Below, in pieces: positions 24,539 through 34,093 of a DNA stretch of 64,000 nt. Source of the DNA: JAXMAF01 sp046350555 (lineage in GTDB: Bacteria; Planctomycetota; Phycisphaerae; Phycisphaerales; SM1A02); assembly GCA_046350555.1 (NCBI GenBank), contig JAXMAF010000006.1, forward strand, positions 203,320 to 267,319, in the 5' to 3' direction. The position numbers were made by a program, and so were the translations under genes. Below the pieces are notes generated by a model. The model did not search any database, had not been told where the DNA came from, and worked only from the letters and a program-made list of their open reading frames with translations. Each line of letters starts with the position of its first letter. Within the stretch, counting starts at the first letter, position 1.

Positions 24539-25375
24539 TTAGTCGAGCGCGGCGCGGACGAGCAGCGCAATGGGCGCCTGCGTCGAAAGCGTCGTGCTTC
24601 CGGCCGGCTCGACGCCGATGGCGAGCAGGCCGGTGAACTCGTCGCGCTTCGGCTGGATCGCGAAGCGCAGCGGCTCGGCGACGCCGGGGCGCTCCACGAC
24701 GACCGCGAGCGGCACATCGGGATGGCCCATCGCCGCGGCGATGTGCAGGTCGGAGAAGGTGCGCGCCTCGGTGCCGTCGATCGAGCGCACGCGGTCGCCC
24801 GGCCGCAGCCCGGGCGTGCGCACGCCAAGGGCCGCGCCATTCTGCGCGACGGCCAGCGCCGCGGGCGAGTTCGGGATCGTTCCGCCCACGACGGGGGCCT
24901 CGAAGCGCACGCCGATCAGGAACGCGACCATGAAGAGGATCACGGCGAGGATCGCGTTCGCCACGACTCCCGCGGAGACGACGATCATGCGCTTGCCGAT
25001 CGGCGCGCCGACATAGCTCCGCGGCCCCGTCGCCTCGACCGTGGGATGCAGGTCGTCCTGCCCGAGCATCTTGACGAAGCCGCCGATCGGCAGCCATCGC
25101 AGCGACCACTCCGTCTCGCCGATGCCGCGCTGGGCGAGCTCGCGTTCGGTCATCTCGATCGCGTGCTTGCCGAATCGGTCCCGGATCACGCGCTCGGTCG
25201 AGCCGGCGACGAGGCCGATCCCGCGCCGCCACGAGCACGCGTGCGGGCCCATGCCGATCGCGAATCCGTCGACCCGGATCCCGGCCCAGCGGGCCGCCAG
25301 GTAGTGGCCCAGCTCGTGAACGACGATGAGCAGCGTGAAGCCGAGCAGGATGAGCAGGACGTTGATGATCGTCAC
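24539..25375 (-). CDS. rseP: RseP site-2 protease, N-terminal part ending at in-frame TAA
   Basis: Intramembrane metalloprotease that cleaves membrane substrates such as anti-sigma factors after a first cut. Visible are the first membrane helix (IINVLLILLGFTLLIVVHE), the zinc site HELGH, then GFAIGMGP, SLRWLPIGGFVKMLGQDD and the second membrane part GKRMIVVSAGVVANAILAVILF, followed by the first PDZ domain to residue 278. A TAA then stops the frame at LLVRAALD; the next codons in the same frame continue the PDZ (SGLAAGGVKPGM). Start taken as GTG 25375 because it precedes the hydrophobic N-terminus directly. Without the stop the protein would be ~727 residues, longer than E. coli RseP because of extra PDZ sequence. 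Confidence 0.88.
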   Translation of the reverse strand: MTIINVLLILLGFTLLIVVHELGHYLAARWAGIRVDGFAIGMGPHACSWRRGIGLVAGSTERVIRDRFGKHAIEMTERELAQRGIGETEWSLRWLPIGGFVKMLGQDDLHPTVEATGPRSYVGAPIGKRMIVVSAGVVANAILAVILFMVAFLIGVRFEAPVVGGTIPNSPAALAVAQNGAALGVRTPGLRPGDRVRSIDGTEARTFSDLHIAAAMGHPDVPLAVVVERPGVAEPLRFAIQPKRDEFTGLLAIGVEPAGSTTLSTQAPIALLVRAALD

Positions 25376-25502
25376 GATCCATCGTACGGACGATGGCCGC
25401 ACGTCGGTTCGCGGCACGTGCGCCGGCGCACGACGCCGCGCCCTGCCGGACCTCGGCCGGACCGGCCGCGCCGGTGCGCCACCGCTCCGCCGCACGCCCG
25501 CA

Positions 25503-27265
25503 TCAGGCGCGGCGCCGCGACGAAGGCTTGCGTCGGGACGCGGCCTTCGCCGCGCGCTTCGAGCGCGGCGTCGTCTTCGTCCTTGTCTTCGCAGTGGTCT
25601 TCGGCGTCGCCTTCGCCTTGGTCTTCGCCTTCGTCTTGGTCTTCGCCTTCGGTTTGGTCCTCGTCGTCGCCTTCGCCCCGAAGCGCCGATGCGCCCCGCT
25701 TCCGGACGAGCCGGCAAGGAGCACGTTTTCCGAGGGCGCGCCGCATCCTCGGCGACATGTCGACGCGGCGCGTCTGCTGCGCCGTTCGCGCCTTGCGGGC
25801 GCGCTTGTGGAACTCGTCGCCATCGACATGATCGACGCGATCCGGCGCGGCGATCGCCACCTGGCGGCCCTTCGACGTCCGCCCACTGCCGCAGGCCTCG
25901 CCTCCGCCTGCCCGGACGCGCTGCCGGCCTCTTCGCGATCCAACCTGGCGCGGGACCCGGCGCCTCGTCGGCGGGATGCTCGTGGCCGGCGGGCAGATGC
26001 CCGACGAACCGGAGTGCAGCAGTTGGTCGATCGCGTCGAGCACGAGCCCGTTCATCGGAAGGTCGCCATGCACGCCGCGGCGCACCCAGTGCATCGGCAC
26101 GCCGTCGAGCCGTCCCAGCCCATGGGGCACGCGGCCATCGCCGTCGCGCGTCGACTCGTACGCGAAGACGCCGGCGCGGCGGACGCGCACGCGCGACGGC
26201 GTCTCGACGTCGAAGCCGGCGACGTAGATCATCCGCGCCGGATCGACGGCGGCGCGCAGCTCGTCGTGGAAGCGCTCGGCGCGCGCGAGCAGGTCGGCCT
26301 CGACCGGATGCGGTCCCCACGCGACCCAGTCGTAGAGCGCCCGACGGTCGTCGTCGAAGTCCAGCAGCGGCGAGGGCAGCATCTGGTAGCAGCCGGCGAA
26401 CCGGCACACGATGCGCTGGATGTCGGCGAGCGAGTGGTCGAGGTCGACGAAGGCGAGCCGCTTCAACTGCTCCTCGGCTCCCGAGAGCGCCAGCGACGCC
26501 GCGAACGAGCCGTGGTTGGGCGTGCCCAGCATGATCAGCCGCCCGCCTCGCCCCGCGCCCGTGGTGTCGTCCATGCTCCGCCACAGATCCGGGAAGAGCC
26601 GAAGCATGCGTTCGCGCGACGAGTCCGCCCATCGAATGGGCGACGATGTGCGCGGGCTGGCTGTCCGCGAAGGTGGCGGACGTCCGCTGCTGCTCGCGGC
26701 GGAGCGGTCGATGTCGAGCCGCCAGTCGAAGCCGAAGGCGAGCACGTCCCAACTCCCCCCGATTGGGCGACGAGCGGCAGGTACGAGCTGTGCAGGCCGT
26801 CGACCTCGACGCGCACGGCGGGATCGGCCGGACCGCCCGAGAGGTCGAGCGCCAGGTCGCCGAATCGGCCGCCGACGGTTTCGAGGAGGTCGACCCAGAT
26901 CCGCCCGCGCGCCGCGCGCGGTGCGCGCCACCTTCAGGTTGGGCGCCCATGATGCCGTTGATCACCACGACGCGGCCGCGTGGCTCCGCGCCCTCTCCGC
27001 GCGACCCCGCGCCCGCCGCGAGCGACGCGCCGCGCACCGCCGCGTCCGCGGCGCGGATGGTCCGGTCCGCCGCCTCCCTTCCGATCAGCACCGCGAGGCG
27101 CCGGCGCTGGGCGTCGTCCAGCGACTGCACGGCGCGCACGACCCGTTCGCCGTGCGGCGACCGGAGTTCCGGCGGGAGCGTGGCGACGGAAGGCGACGAC
27201 GGATCGACGACGCGCCTGCGTCGACGCCCCTGCTTCACCTGACGCCCCTTTCCTGGCCGACGCAT
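25503..27265 (-). pseudogene. alpha/beta-hydrolase (lipase-like) gene with several frame changes and a Lys-rich tail
   Basis: Starts MRRPGKGRQVKQG at 27265 and reads VVVINGIMGA. The frame then changes about five times between ~26960 and ~26560: RIWVDLLETVGGRFGDLALD and VEVDGLHSSYLPLV in one frame, WDVLAFGFDWRLDIDRSA in a second, PAHIVAHSMGGL in the first again. The nucleophile elbow is AHSMGG. After that RGGRLIMLGTPNHGSFAASL and a long clean stretch to LPMNGLVLDAIDQLL are in one frame. The C-terminus is a Lys/Thr/Ala tail (KTKTKAKTKAKATPK type) ending at 25503 in yet another frame. Function is inferred to be a lipid or polyester hydrolase (LCAT/PGAP1-like). Fragments stay intact between breaks, so sequence error is as likely as decay. 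Confidence 0.65.
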
Positions 27266-27311
27266 GGCGACCTCCGATCGATGGCGATGGCGCGCGCCGC
27301 CCGCGCGCCGG

Positions 27312-27932
27312 CTATGGCCGACCGTTCCCCGCCAGCTCGCGCGAGAGCCACGCCCGGGCCATCGTCCAGTCGAGCTCGGCGGTGCGCTTCGACACGTCCA
27401 GCGTCTCCGCCACCTCCTCCATGCCCAGCCCACCGAAGAAGCGCAGCTCGACGACCCGGGCCTGCCGCGGATCGATCGCGGCGAGCCGCCGCAGCGCCTC
27501 GTCGAGCGCCAGCACGTCGAGCGCGGTCGCGGGCGCCGCGCGCCCGTCGGCCAGCGTCGAGCCCTTGGCGGCCGGTTCGAACGACGTGCCGATGGCGACC
27601 CGCTCCACCTTGCCGCCGCGCTTCTCGGCGCCGCGCCGCCGGGCATGGTCGATGAGGATCTGCCGCATCGCGGTCGCCGCCACGGCGAAGAAGTGGGCGC
27701 GATCGCGAAGCTCGAGCGAGGACTGGTCGGCCATCCGCATCCACACCTCGTGGACGAGCGCCGTGGGCTGCAAGGTGTGGTCGCCCGGCTGGTTTCGGAA
27801 GAACGAACCGGCCAGCGCCCGAAGCTGTCCATAGACCAGCTCGAGCAGGTGCTGCGACGCACCGGCATCGCCTTGGCGCATTCCAACCAGGAGCCGGGTC
27901 GTGTCCCGCGCAAGTTCGGCTGAGACGGGCAT
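27312..27932 (-). CDS. ECF-type RNA polymerase sigma factor (planctomycete-type)
   Basis: 206 residues. Region 2 is seen in LLELVYGQLRALAGSFF...TLQPTALVHEVWMRM and HFFAVAATAMRQILIDHARRRGAEKRGG, the latter strongly characteristic of the ECF subfamily expanded in planctomycetes and acidobacteria. Region 4 follows: LDEALRRLAAIDPRQARVVELRFFGGLGMEEVAETLDVSKRTAELDWTMARAWL. It directs core polymerase to a dedicated promoter set. No anti-sigma factor gene is adjacent; such factors are often controlled by Ser/Thr kinases. It lies 46 bases upstream of the hydrolase gene on the same strand, suggesting co-transcription. Confidence 0.92.
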   Translation of the reverse strand: MPVSAELARDTTRLLVGMRQGDAGASQHLLELVYGQLRALAGSFFRNQPGDHTLQPTALVHEVWMRMADQSSLELRDRAHFFAVAATAMRQILIDHARRRGAEKRGGKVERVAIGTSFEPAAKGSTLADGRAAPATALDVLALDEALRRLAAIDPRQARVVELRFFGGLGMEEVAETLDVSKRTAELDWTMARAWLSRELAGNGRP

Positions 27933-28007
27933 GGGTGCGAAGTCTACTGTGCGACCGCCGCGATCGTTCGCGCCGAACCCGGCGCGCGAGGGCGCCGTTG
28001 CGGAGCG

Positions 28008-30290
28008 CTACCAGCGTGTCGCATCGTCGTCGTCGGCGGGTCCGGTCTCGCGCTCGGCGCCGTTCGCGCGGAGCGGCCGCGGGCCGGACTCGGCGCCGTC
28101 CATCTCCGCCAGCTCGCGGACGAATCCGCCCGAGAGGATCGGGAAGCGACACCAACTCCGCGGATCGAGGTTCTTGTCGTCGACGTGGAAGGAAGGCGCC
28201 AGGCGCTCGCGCTTCCACTGGTTGCGCGCCCAGAGCGTGTAGAAGCGGCGCACCCAGGTGCGAAGATCCTCGACGGCGTAGGCCGGAACGTCCGTCGTCG
28301 ACGGCCCGCCATGCGGCGCCCGCTGCGGCGCCGCGCCCTGGCCGGTCCGCTGCGGTCGCGGCGGGAACTCGCCGCGCAAGGTGCGCAGCGCTTCCGCCGG
28401 CGAGCGCCCCTGCCCGATCGCCGCGTCCTCGATCGCCTCGAGGACCTCGTACGGCATGAGGTCGCCCTCGTCGGTCTGGTGCGAGCCGGGCGGACGGAGC
28501 TCGGCGGTCGGCGCCTGCACGTTGACGCTGCGAAGCGCCGGAATGGCGCCGCCTCCCGACGAGAGGCCGACCGGGCCGTCGCACTCGAGCCAGCGCAGCC
28601 AGCGCCTGAGGAACGCCTTGTCGATGCCGCCGATGGGCGCCAGTCCGCCGGAGGTGTCGCCGTCCATCGTGGCGTAGCCGACCGCGGCCTCGGAGCGATT
28701 GCTGGTGGTGAGCAACAGGGCGCCGCGCAGGTTGGCGACGAACCATGCGCTCGGCGAGCGCACCCGCGCCTGGATGTTCTGGAGGGCGAGGTCGTCGCGC
28801 TGCCAGTCGAGCGCCCGGCCTTCGGCCTGCTCGGCGAGCGCGCAGTAGCGGTCGACGATCTCCCCGACGTCGAACTCGTGATGGCGCGCCCCGATCGCCT
28901 CGGCCACGACCCGCGCCGCGTCGCGCGTCGTCCCGGAGCTGTTCCGGGTGGACTGGTAGATCGTCGTGAGCAGGGCGCGCGTGAGCGCCCGGGTCTCGTC
29001 GTTCGTGGGCGCGCCGCGCGGGGCGCCGGCCGTGTCGCGGGCGTCCGTCCCGTCGGTGGCGCCGATGGCGCCCAGCGCCGGGACGTGCGCAAAGGCGCCG
29101 CGGAAGCCGGCGATGCCGAGGTCGTCGACGGCCAGCCGGGTCATGAGCGCCACCAGGCACGCGCACGCGGAGGAATCGGCGCCGCCGCTGAGGGAGACTA
29201 CGAAGCCGGCGCTTCGGCTCTTGCGGGCGTAGTCGAAGAGGCCCAGCGCGACGGCGCGGGCGAACTCCTCGAACTCCAGCGACGGGGAGCGCTCCCACGC
29301 CTCCCGCGCCGGCAGTCCGGCGCCCGGGCCGTTCACGCGGTATCGATGCGTCACGACGACGCAGAGCGGATCCTGGTCGACCGATGGCACGTAGCTCGAC
29401 GTGCGCGACTGCGTGGTGCGCGTCGCCTCGACGTCCACGACGGCGTCGACCACCTCGAAGGGACGGAAGGAGAAGCGCCGGCCGCGCGCGACGAGCCGGC
29501 CGCCGGTGGCGATCATCGCGTCGCCGTCGTAGATGGCGCGGCCCGCCTCGTTGCCGAGCAGGTTGCTGTAGACGTAGGTGAGGCCGAACGCCCGCGATCC
29601 TTCGAGCACGAGCCGCTCGCGCACCGCGTGCTTGCCCAGCGCGAAGTGGCTCGCGCTCGGATTCAGGATCACGTCGACGCCGCGCGCCGCGAGGCCCGCG
29701 CCGGGTCGCGCCGCGACCCACGCGTCCTCGCAGATCTCGAATCCGATGCGCACATCGCCCGCCTCGATGTGCAGGTCGCCGATGGGGATTCCCGGCGCTC
29801 CCCGCGCCGGGCCATCCGGCGCATCGTCCGATGCGCCGGCGCGCGGCGCGGCTCCGACCGGCTCGCCCAGCTCGTGGTCGACCATCGCGCGGGCGCCCTC
29901 GGGCCACGCCTTGAACCAGCGCGGCTCGTAGTGCAGGCCGTCTCCGGCGAGGTGGCGCTTCGCGACGAGCGCCACGAGGCGACCGTCGACCGCGACCGCA
30001 GCGCAGTTGAAGAGCGCGTTGCGGTGCATGACGGGCACGCCCAGCGAGACGATCATGCCGCGCGTGTCGGGCAGGATCTCGCGCAGCACCCGCCACGCCA
30101 TCCGCCGCAGCGCGGGCGAGAAGAAGGCGTCCTCGCAGCCGTATCCGCTGACGCACAGCTCCGGGAGGCAGAGGATGTCGACGTTGCGCCGCTGCGCCTC
30201 GGCGATGGCGCCGCGGATGTTCGCGGCGTTGCGATCCCAGTCCATCGGCGTCTGGTTGAGGACGGCGGCGGCGACGCGGATCAGTTTCAA
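28008..30290 (-). CDS. nadE: glutamine-dependent NAD(+) synthetase
   Basis: Amidates deamido-NAD to NAD with ammonia from glutamine. The N-terminal carbon-nitrogen hydrolase (glutaminase) domain shows the triad: Glu in NVDILCLPELCVSGYGCED, Lys in LVALVAKRHLAGDGLHYEPRW and Cys in IGFEICEDAWVA. The C-terminal synthetase has the P-loop VSLSGGADSSACACL, then ALQNIQARVR, TTSNRSEAAVGYATMDGDTSGGLAPIGGIDK and YEVLEAIE. 760 residues. No ATG precedes the conserved KLIRVAAAVLNQTPMDW; TTG at 30290 is the probable start. Stand-alone and divergent from the DedA gene. Confidence 0.93.
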   Translation of the reverse strand: MKLIRVAAAVLNQTPMDWDRNAANIRGAIAEAQRRNVDILCLPELCVSGYGCEDAFFSPALRRMAWRVLREILPDTRGMIVSLGVPVMHRNALFNCAAVAVDGRLVALVAKRHLAGDGLHYEPRWFKAWPEGARAMVDHELGEPVGAAPRAGASDDAPDGPARGAPGIPIGDLHIEAGDVRIGFEICEDAWVAARPGAGLAARGVDVILNPSASHFALGKHAVRERLVLEGSRAFGLTYVYSNLLGNEAGRAIYDGDAMIATGGRLVARGRRFSFRPFEVVDAVVDVEATRTTQSRTSSYVPSVDQDPLCVVVTHRYRVNGPGAGLPAREAWERSPSLEFEEFARAVALGLFDYARKSRSAGFVVSLSGGADSSACACLVALMTRLAVDDLGIAGFRGAFAHVPALGAIGATDGTDARDTAGAPRGAPTNDETRALTRALLTTIYQSTRNSSGTTRDAARVVAEAIGARHHEFDVGEIVDRYCALAEQAEGRALDWQRDDLALQNIQARVRSPSAWFVANLRGALLLTTSNRSEAAVGYATMDGDTSGGLAPIGGIDKAFLRRWLRWLECDGPVGLSSGGGAIPALRSVNVQAPTAELRPPGSHQTDEGDLMPYEVLEAIEDAAIGQGRSPAEALRTLRGEFPPRPQRTGQGAAPQRAPHGGPSTTDVPAYAVEDLRTWVRRFYTLWARNQWKRERLAPSFHVDDKNLDPRSWCRFPILSGGFVRELAEMDGAESGPRPLRANGAERETGPADDDDATRW

Positions 30291-30452
30291 GGTGCGGCTC
30301 GCTGCGGACCCGGCGCTCGAACCCTCTCCGGCGTCGTGCCGGAATCGCGCCGGGCGTGCGGGGATCGTGATGGCGCCGGCCGGTCCGGTCAAGCTCGGCC
30401 GTCTACCGTTGGCGACTTCGCGCCATCCGGCGGCGCAGCCCGACCCAACTGC

Positions 30453-31169
30453 ATGCTTGAACAGCTCATCCAGAACTACGGGTACCTGGCCTTGTTCCTC
30501 GGCGCGTTCCTCGAGGGAGAGACGGTCCTCGTGCTGGCCGGCTTCGCAGCGCATCGCGGATACCTGGACATCCGCCTGGTCATCCTCGTCGCCTTCCTCG
30601 GCTCGCTCGCGGGCGACCAGACCTGGTTCTTCATCGGGCGCTTCCGGGGCATGCCGTTCGTCGAGCGACGCCCGGCCTGGAAGGCCCGCGCCGCCAAGAT
30701 CCTCGACCTGCTCCATCGCTACCACGCGCCGCTGCTCATCGGCTTCCGCTTCCTCTACGGGCTGCGCAATCCGATTCCCTTCGTCGTCGGCGCGAGCGGC
30801 TTCTCGCCGTGGCGCTTCCTCGTCTACAACGCGATCGGCGCCTTCGTGTGGGCGACGGTCGTCGGCTTCGCCGGCTTCGTCTTCGGCGAGGCCATGCAGC
30901 TCTTCCTCGCCGACGTGCGGCGCTACGAGCGATGGGGACTTGCGTTCCTGGCGCTGGTCGGACTGGTCTCGTGGCTGATCTTCATGCGGCGCCGTCGCGC
31001 CATCGCCGCGGCGCAGGTCGCCGCGGACCGCGCGGCGGCGGAGCGGGCCGCCGAGGCGAAGGCCGCCACGGGCGACGTCGCCGAAACGGCGGCGCCGAGG
31101 CCAATCGCCGCGCGACCGGTCGTGGCGGAACGAACCGTCGCGGATCCGACCATCCCGCCCGCCGCCTGA
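30453..31169 (+). CDS. DedA-family membrane protein
   Basis: 238 residues. DedA (VTT/SNARE-associated) proteins act in polyprenyl-phosphate or lipid translocation across the inner membrane. Landmarks: LIQNYGYLALFLGAFLEGETVLVLAGF, then LGSLAGDQTWFFIGRFRG, YHAPLLIGFRFLYGLRNPIPFVVGASG, with the family Arg and Pro residues, and two later membrane helices ending near residue 180. The cytoplasmic tail (~180-238) is Ala/Arg-rich and low in complexity. ATG 30453 gives the canonical N-terminus. Monocistronic. Confidence 0.9.
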   Translation: MLEQLIQNYGYLALFLGAFLEGETVLVLAGFAAHRGYLDIRLVILVAFLGSLAGDQTWFFIGRFRGMPFVERRPAWKARAAKILDLLHRYHAPLLIGFRFLYGLRNPIPFVVGASGFSPWRFLVYNAIGAFVWATVVGFAGFVFGEAMQLFLADVRRYERWGLAFLALVGLVSWLIFMRRRRAIAAAQVAADRAAAERAAEAKAATGDVAETAAPRPIAARPVVAERTVADPTIPPAA

Positions 31170-31196
31170 TGCGAGCTGGACGGCGCGGCGGCCCTG

Positions 31197-31226
31197 ACAG
31201 CCCGTGGCGAAAGTCATTCGGGCTGT
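31197..31226. repeat. solitary end of the 15704 foldback element, REP-like hairpin
   Basis: CAGCCCGTGGCGAAAGTCAT is identical to the inner-extended right end (inverted) of the foldback element at 15704-15868. Here it forms its own hairpin: ACAGCCCG (31197-31204) pairs with CGGGCTGT (31219-31226). It is located 28 bases after the DedA stop, so it might also serve as a transcript end. Confidence 0.65.
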
Positions 31227-31366
31227 TGAGGGAATCGAGCGCGGCGCCGCCGCGCGACCGATCCGGCGGGCGACGATCGATCGTTACACACGTGTGACCG
31301 ACGCGAGGCCTCGGCGCGCGTCTCCTTTCGTGGCTGCCGCGCATCGTGGCGGCCACGGAGACCGCC

Positions 31367-33967
31367 ATGACCGCCATGACCGCCATGCCCGAGATTCTCA
31401 GGACGTCCGACAACTCCCGCATCGCGCCGGCCGATCGCCGGTTGGATGCCGAGCATCGCGTTCGAGCCGCGCCGCGCGAGATCCTCCGTCACGCGTCGAG
31501 CCTCGTCGCCGGCGCGCTGGCCGGCGCACTGGCCGGCGCGCCGACCTTCGCGGTCGGCGGCTGGCCGGGGCTCGCGCAGGCGGTCGCGCTGGCGTGCACC
31601 GTGGTCGCGTCGAGCCCGGCGATCGCCCAGACGATCGTTCCGGCCGGTGCGCCGGGCTCGGTCGGCGCGGACGATCCATTCGCCCACGCCACCCACATCG
31701 TGATCCCGACCGCGCAGTCGTGGGAATGGCGCCCGGCGGGGCCGGGCCATCCGCTTCCGCCCCGACCGCCGCACCTTCCACCGGGAGTTCCTCCCCCGCC
31801 GTCGACACCGGTGACGCCGCCGATCGCCATCGAGGCCGTCGACGTGCGGGTGAGCGTGCGCGACGCGGCCGCCACGACCACGATGGAGCTCACGCTGCGC
31901 AACCTCGGCGGCCAGCGCGCCGAGGCGGTGCTGCTGCTGCCGCTGCCCTACGAGGCGGTGGTGGGTTCGTTCCAGGCGGACGGCGTTGGATCGTCCGAGG
32001 GCGTGGCCCGACTCCTGCCGCGCGACGAGGCGCGACGCATCTACGACGCCATCGTGGCGCAGGTGCGCGATCCGGCGCTCCTGGAGTTCGCCGGATGGAA
32101 CCTGGTGCGCTCGAACGTCTTTCCGATCGATCCGGGCAGGACGCAGCGCGTCCGGCTCGTGTACGACCACATCCTCGAGGCCGACGGCGATCGTCTCGAC
32201 CTCGTGCTGCCGCGCAGCGAGACGATGAAGGCGACGGTGCCGTGGACGATCGCGGTCGACATCGAGGGTCCGCGCGGACTGGTCGACGCCTACTCGCCGA
32301 CGCACGAGATCCGCGTGCAGCGACCGCTGGGCAACCGCATGCTCGTGGATCTCGGTCCGGCGCCGCGTCCGGTGCCGGGCCCCTTCCGGCTGAGCATCCT
32401 GCGGGCGCCAGCCGCCGGCTCCAACGCGGACGCGCCGAGGCCGATCCCGGGACTCGCCGGTCCGCTCGCCACGAGCGTGATGCTGACCCCGGATCCGTCG
32501 ATCGGCGGAGGCTACTTCCTGCTGCTTGCGACACTGCCCGTCCCGGGCGAGGCCGTCGCGGCGCCGCCGCGCGAGATCACGCTCGTGCTCGACCGCTCCG
32601 GCAGCATGGCCGGCGAGAAGATCCGCCAGGCGCGCGAGTCGGCGCTCTGGCTCGTGGACAAGCTGCGCCCGATCGACTTCCTCAACATCATCGACTACTC
32701 CACGACCGTCGCCTCGCTCTTCGACGCGCCGCAGCCGATGACGCCCGAGCACCGCGCCGCGGCGCAGCGCTACCTCCAGCAGCTCGCCGCGGCGGGCGGA
32801 ACGAACATCCACGACGCCCTCGTCGAGGCGATGCGGCAGGCTCCGGCGGCCGGCGCCGCGACGCGGACCATCGTCTTCCTCACCGACGGCCTGCCCACCG
32901 TCGGACGCACCGTCGAGGCGGAGATCCGCACCGCGGTCGAGAAGGGCAACGCGCACGCGCGGCGCATCCACGCCCTTGGCGTCGGCAACGACGTCAACGT
33001 CCCGCTGCTCGACCGCATCGGCGACCTGTCGCGCGGCAGCACGCAATACGTGACGCCCGGCGCATCGATCGCCGATCCGGTGCAGCGGCTCGCCCGCAAG
33101 CTGGACGGACCGGCCCTGGTCAACCTGGCGCTCGGCGAGGCGGTTGCCGGCGCGGCCGGCGCCCACACGCTCGCCGACGTGCTGCCGGCATCGCTCCCGG
33201 ACCTTCACGCGGGCGAGCAGCTCGTCGTGCTCGGGCGCTACCGCGACGACGGCGCTCCGATGGCGCTCCGGCTGACCGCCATGCGCGGCGCCGATCCCGT
33301 CGTCGCCGTCGCCACGCTCGATCCATCCAAGGCGACGACCCGCAACGCCTTCGTCGGGCGACTCTGGGCCGGCCGCCAGATCAACATCCTCGCCGACGAG
33401 GTCCGCCAGCTCACCGCGCCCGGCGCCTCGGTGCGTCCCGACGATCCGCGCCTGCGCGAGCTCACCGAGCAGATCCTCGCGCTCAGCGCCCGCTGGGGAA
33501 TCCTCACCGAGTACACGTCCTTCCTCGCCACCGACGGCACGAACCTCGCCGCGGCGGAGGGACTCGTCCAACAGTGCGGCGACAACCTCTGGAGCATGGC
33601 CGGCCAGACGCGCAGCGGCGCCGCCGCCGTCGCCCAGGGCATCAACTACAACGACCGCAAGGCGCAGCAGACGCTCAACCTCGACAATCGCTTCAAGGAC
33701 GCGACGCTCAACGACGTCTCCTTCGGCGAGGTCTGCCAGGTCGCCGATCGCGGCTTCTTCCAGCGCGGCAACCGATGGATCGACGGTCGACTCGTCTCGA
33801 AGGCGAACGCCATCGAGTCCGCTCGCACCGTCGCCTTCGGAACGCCCGAGTACCAGGCGCTGCTCGATCGCCTCTGCCGCGAGAACCGGCAGGCGGTCAT
33901 GGCCCTGCGCGGCGAGGTGCTCGTCGAGGTCGACGGCGAGGCCGTCCTGATCGTGCCCGGCTGCTGA
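31367..33967 (+). CDS. VIT and vWA domain protein
   Basis: 866 residues. After a hydrophobic, Ala/Gly-rich N-terminal part (possible signal anchor ending near ASSPAIAQT) and a Pro-rich linker comes a VIT domain (~140-270): LRNLGGQRAEAVLLLPLP, RDEARRIYDAIVAQVRDPALLE, NVFPIDPGRTQRVRLVYDH. A vWA domain starts near 400 with the metal-site motif LVLDRSGSMAG and includes AAAGGTNIHDALVEAM and VFLTDGLPTVG. A C-terminal ~300 residues follow. This is the inter-alpha-trypsin-inhibitor-like layout, thought to mediate protein binding at the envelope. The N-terminus is encoded by repeated ACCGCCATG; ATG 31367 is preferred because GGAG lies six bases upstream. The next gene is also a vWA protein. Confidence 0.88.
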   Translation: MTAMTAMPEILRTSDNSRIAPADRRLDAEHRVRAAPREILRHASSLVAGALAGALAGAPTFAVGGWPGLAQAVALACTVVASSPAIAQTIVPAGAPGSVGADDPFAHATHIVIPTAQSWEWRPAGPGHPLPPRPPHLPPGVPPPPSTPVTPPIAIEAVDVRVSVRDAAATTTMELTLRNLGGQRAEAVLLLPLPYEAVVGSFQADGVGSSEGVARLLPRDEARRIYDAIVAQVRDPALLEFAGWNLVRSNVFPIDPGRTQRVRLVYDHILEADGDRLDLVLPRSETMKATVPWTIAVDIEGPRGLVDAYSPTHEIRVQRPLGNRMLVDLGPAPRPVPGPFRLSILRAPAAGSNADAPRPIPGLAGPLATSVMLTPDPSIGGGYFLLLATLPVPGEAVAAPPREITLVLDRSGSMAGEKIRQARESALWLVDKLRPIDFLNIIDYSTTVASLFDAPQPMTPEHRAAAQRYLQQLAAAGGTNIHDALVEAMRQAPAAGAATRTIVFLTDGLPTVGRTVEAEIRTAVEKGNAHARRIHALGVGNDVNVPLLDRIGDLSRGSTQYVTPGASIADPVQRLARKLDGPALVNLALGEAVAGAAGAHTLADVLPASLPDLHAGEQLVVLGRYRDDGAPMALRLTAMRGADPVVAVATLDPSKATTRNAFVGRLWAGRQINILADEVRQLTAPGASVRPDDPRLRELTEQILALSARWGILTEYTSFLATDGTNLAAAEGLVQQCGDNLWSMAGQTRSGAAAVAQGINYNDRKAQQTLNLDNRFKDATLNDVSFGEVCQVADRGFFQRGNRWIDGRLVSKANAIESARTVAFGTPEYQALLDRLCRENRQAVMALRGEVLVEVDGEAVLIVPGC

Positions 33968-34030
33968 GCTGCGCCGCCCCGATCCTCCGGCGCCACGCCG
34001 CCCGTCGGCACATCCGCGACATCCCCGTTC

Positions 34031-34080
34031 CATCGCTTCATCGCTTCATCACTTCATCTCATCGCTTCATCGCTCAATCC
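34031..34080. repeat. short tandem TTCATCGC-type repeat
   Basis: Five to six imperfect copies of an 8-9 base unit (CTTCATCGC and variants) fill the gap between the two vWA genes just before the CGGAG ribosome site of the second. It is low-complexity; slippage could alter spacing or translation of the downstream gene. Confidence 0.6.
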
Positions 34081-34093
34081 CTCGGAGACCGTC

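Noticed and set aside
25393..26952. Plus-strand frame with a Val/Phe/Ala hydrophobic run resembling membrane helices
   Set aside because: The run is the reverse complement of the Lys-rich tail codons (GCC AAG ACC) of the minus-strand hydrolase.
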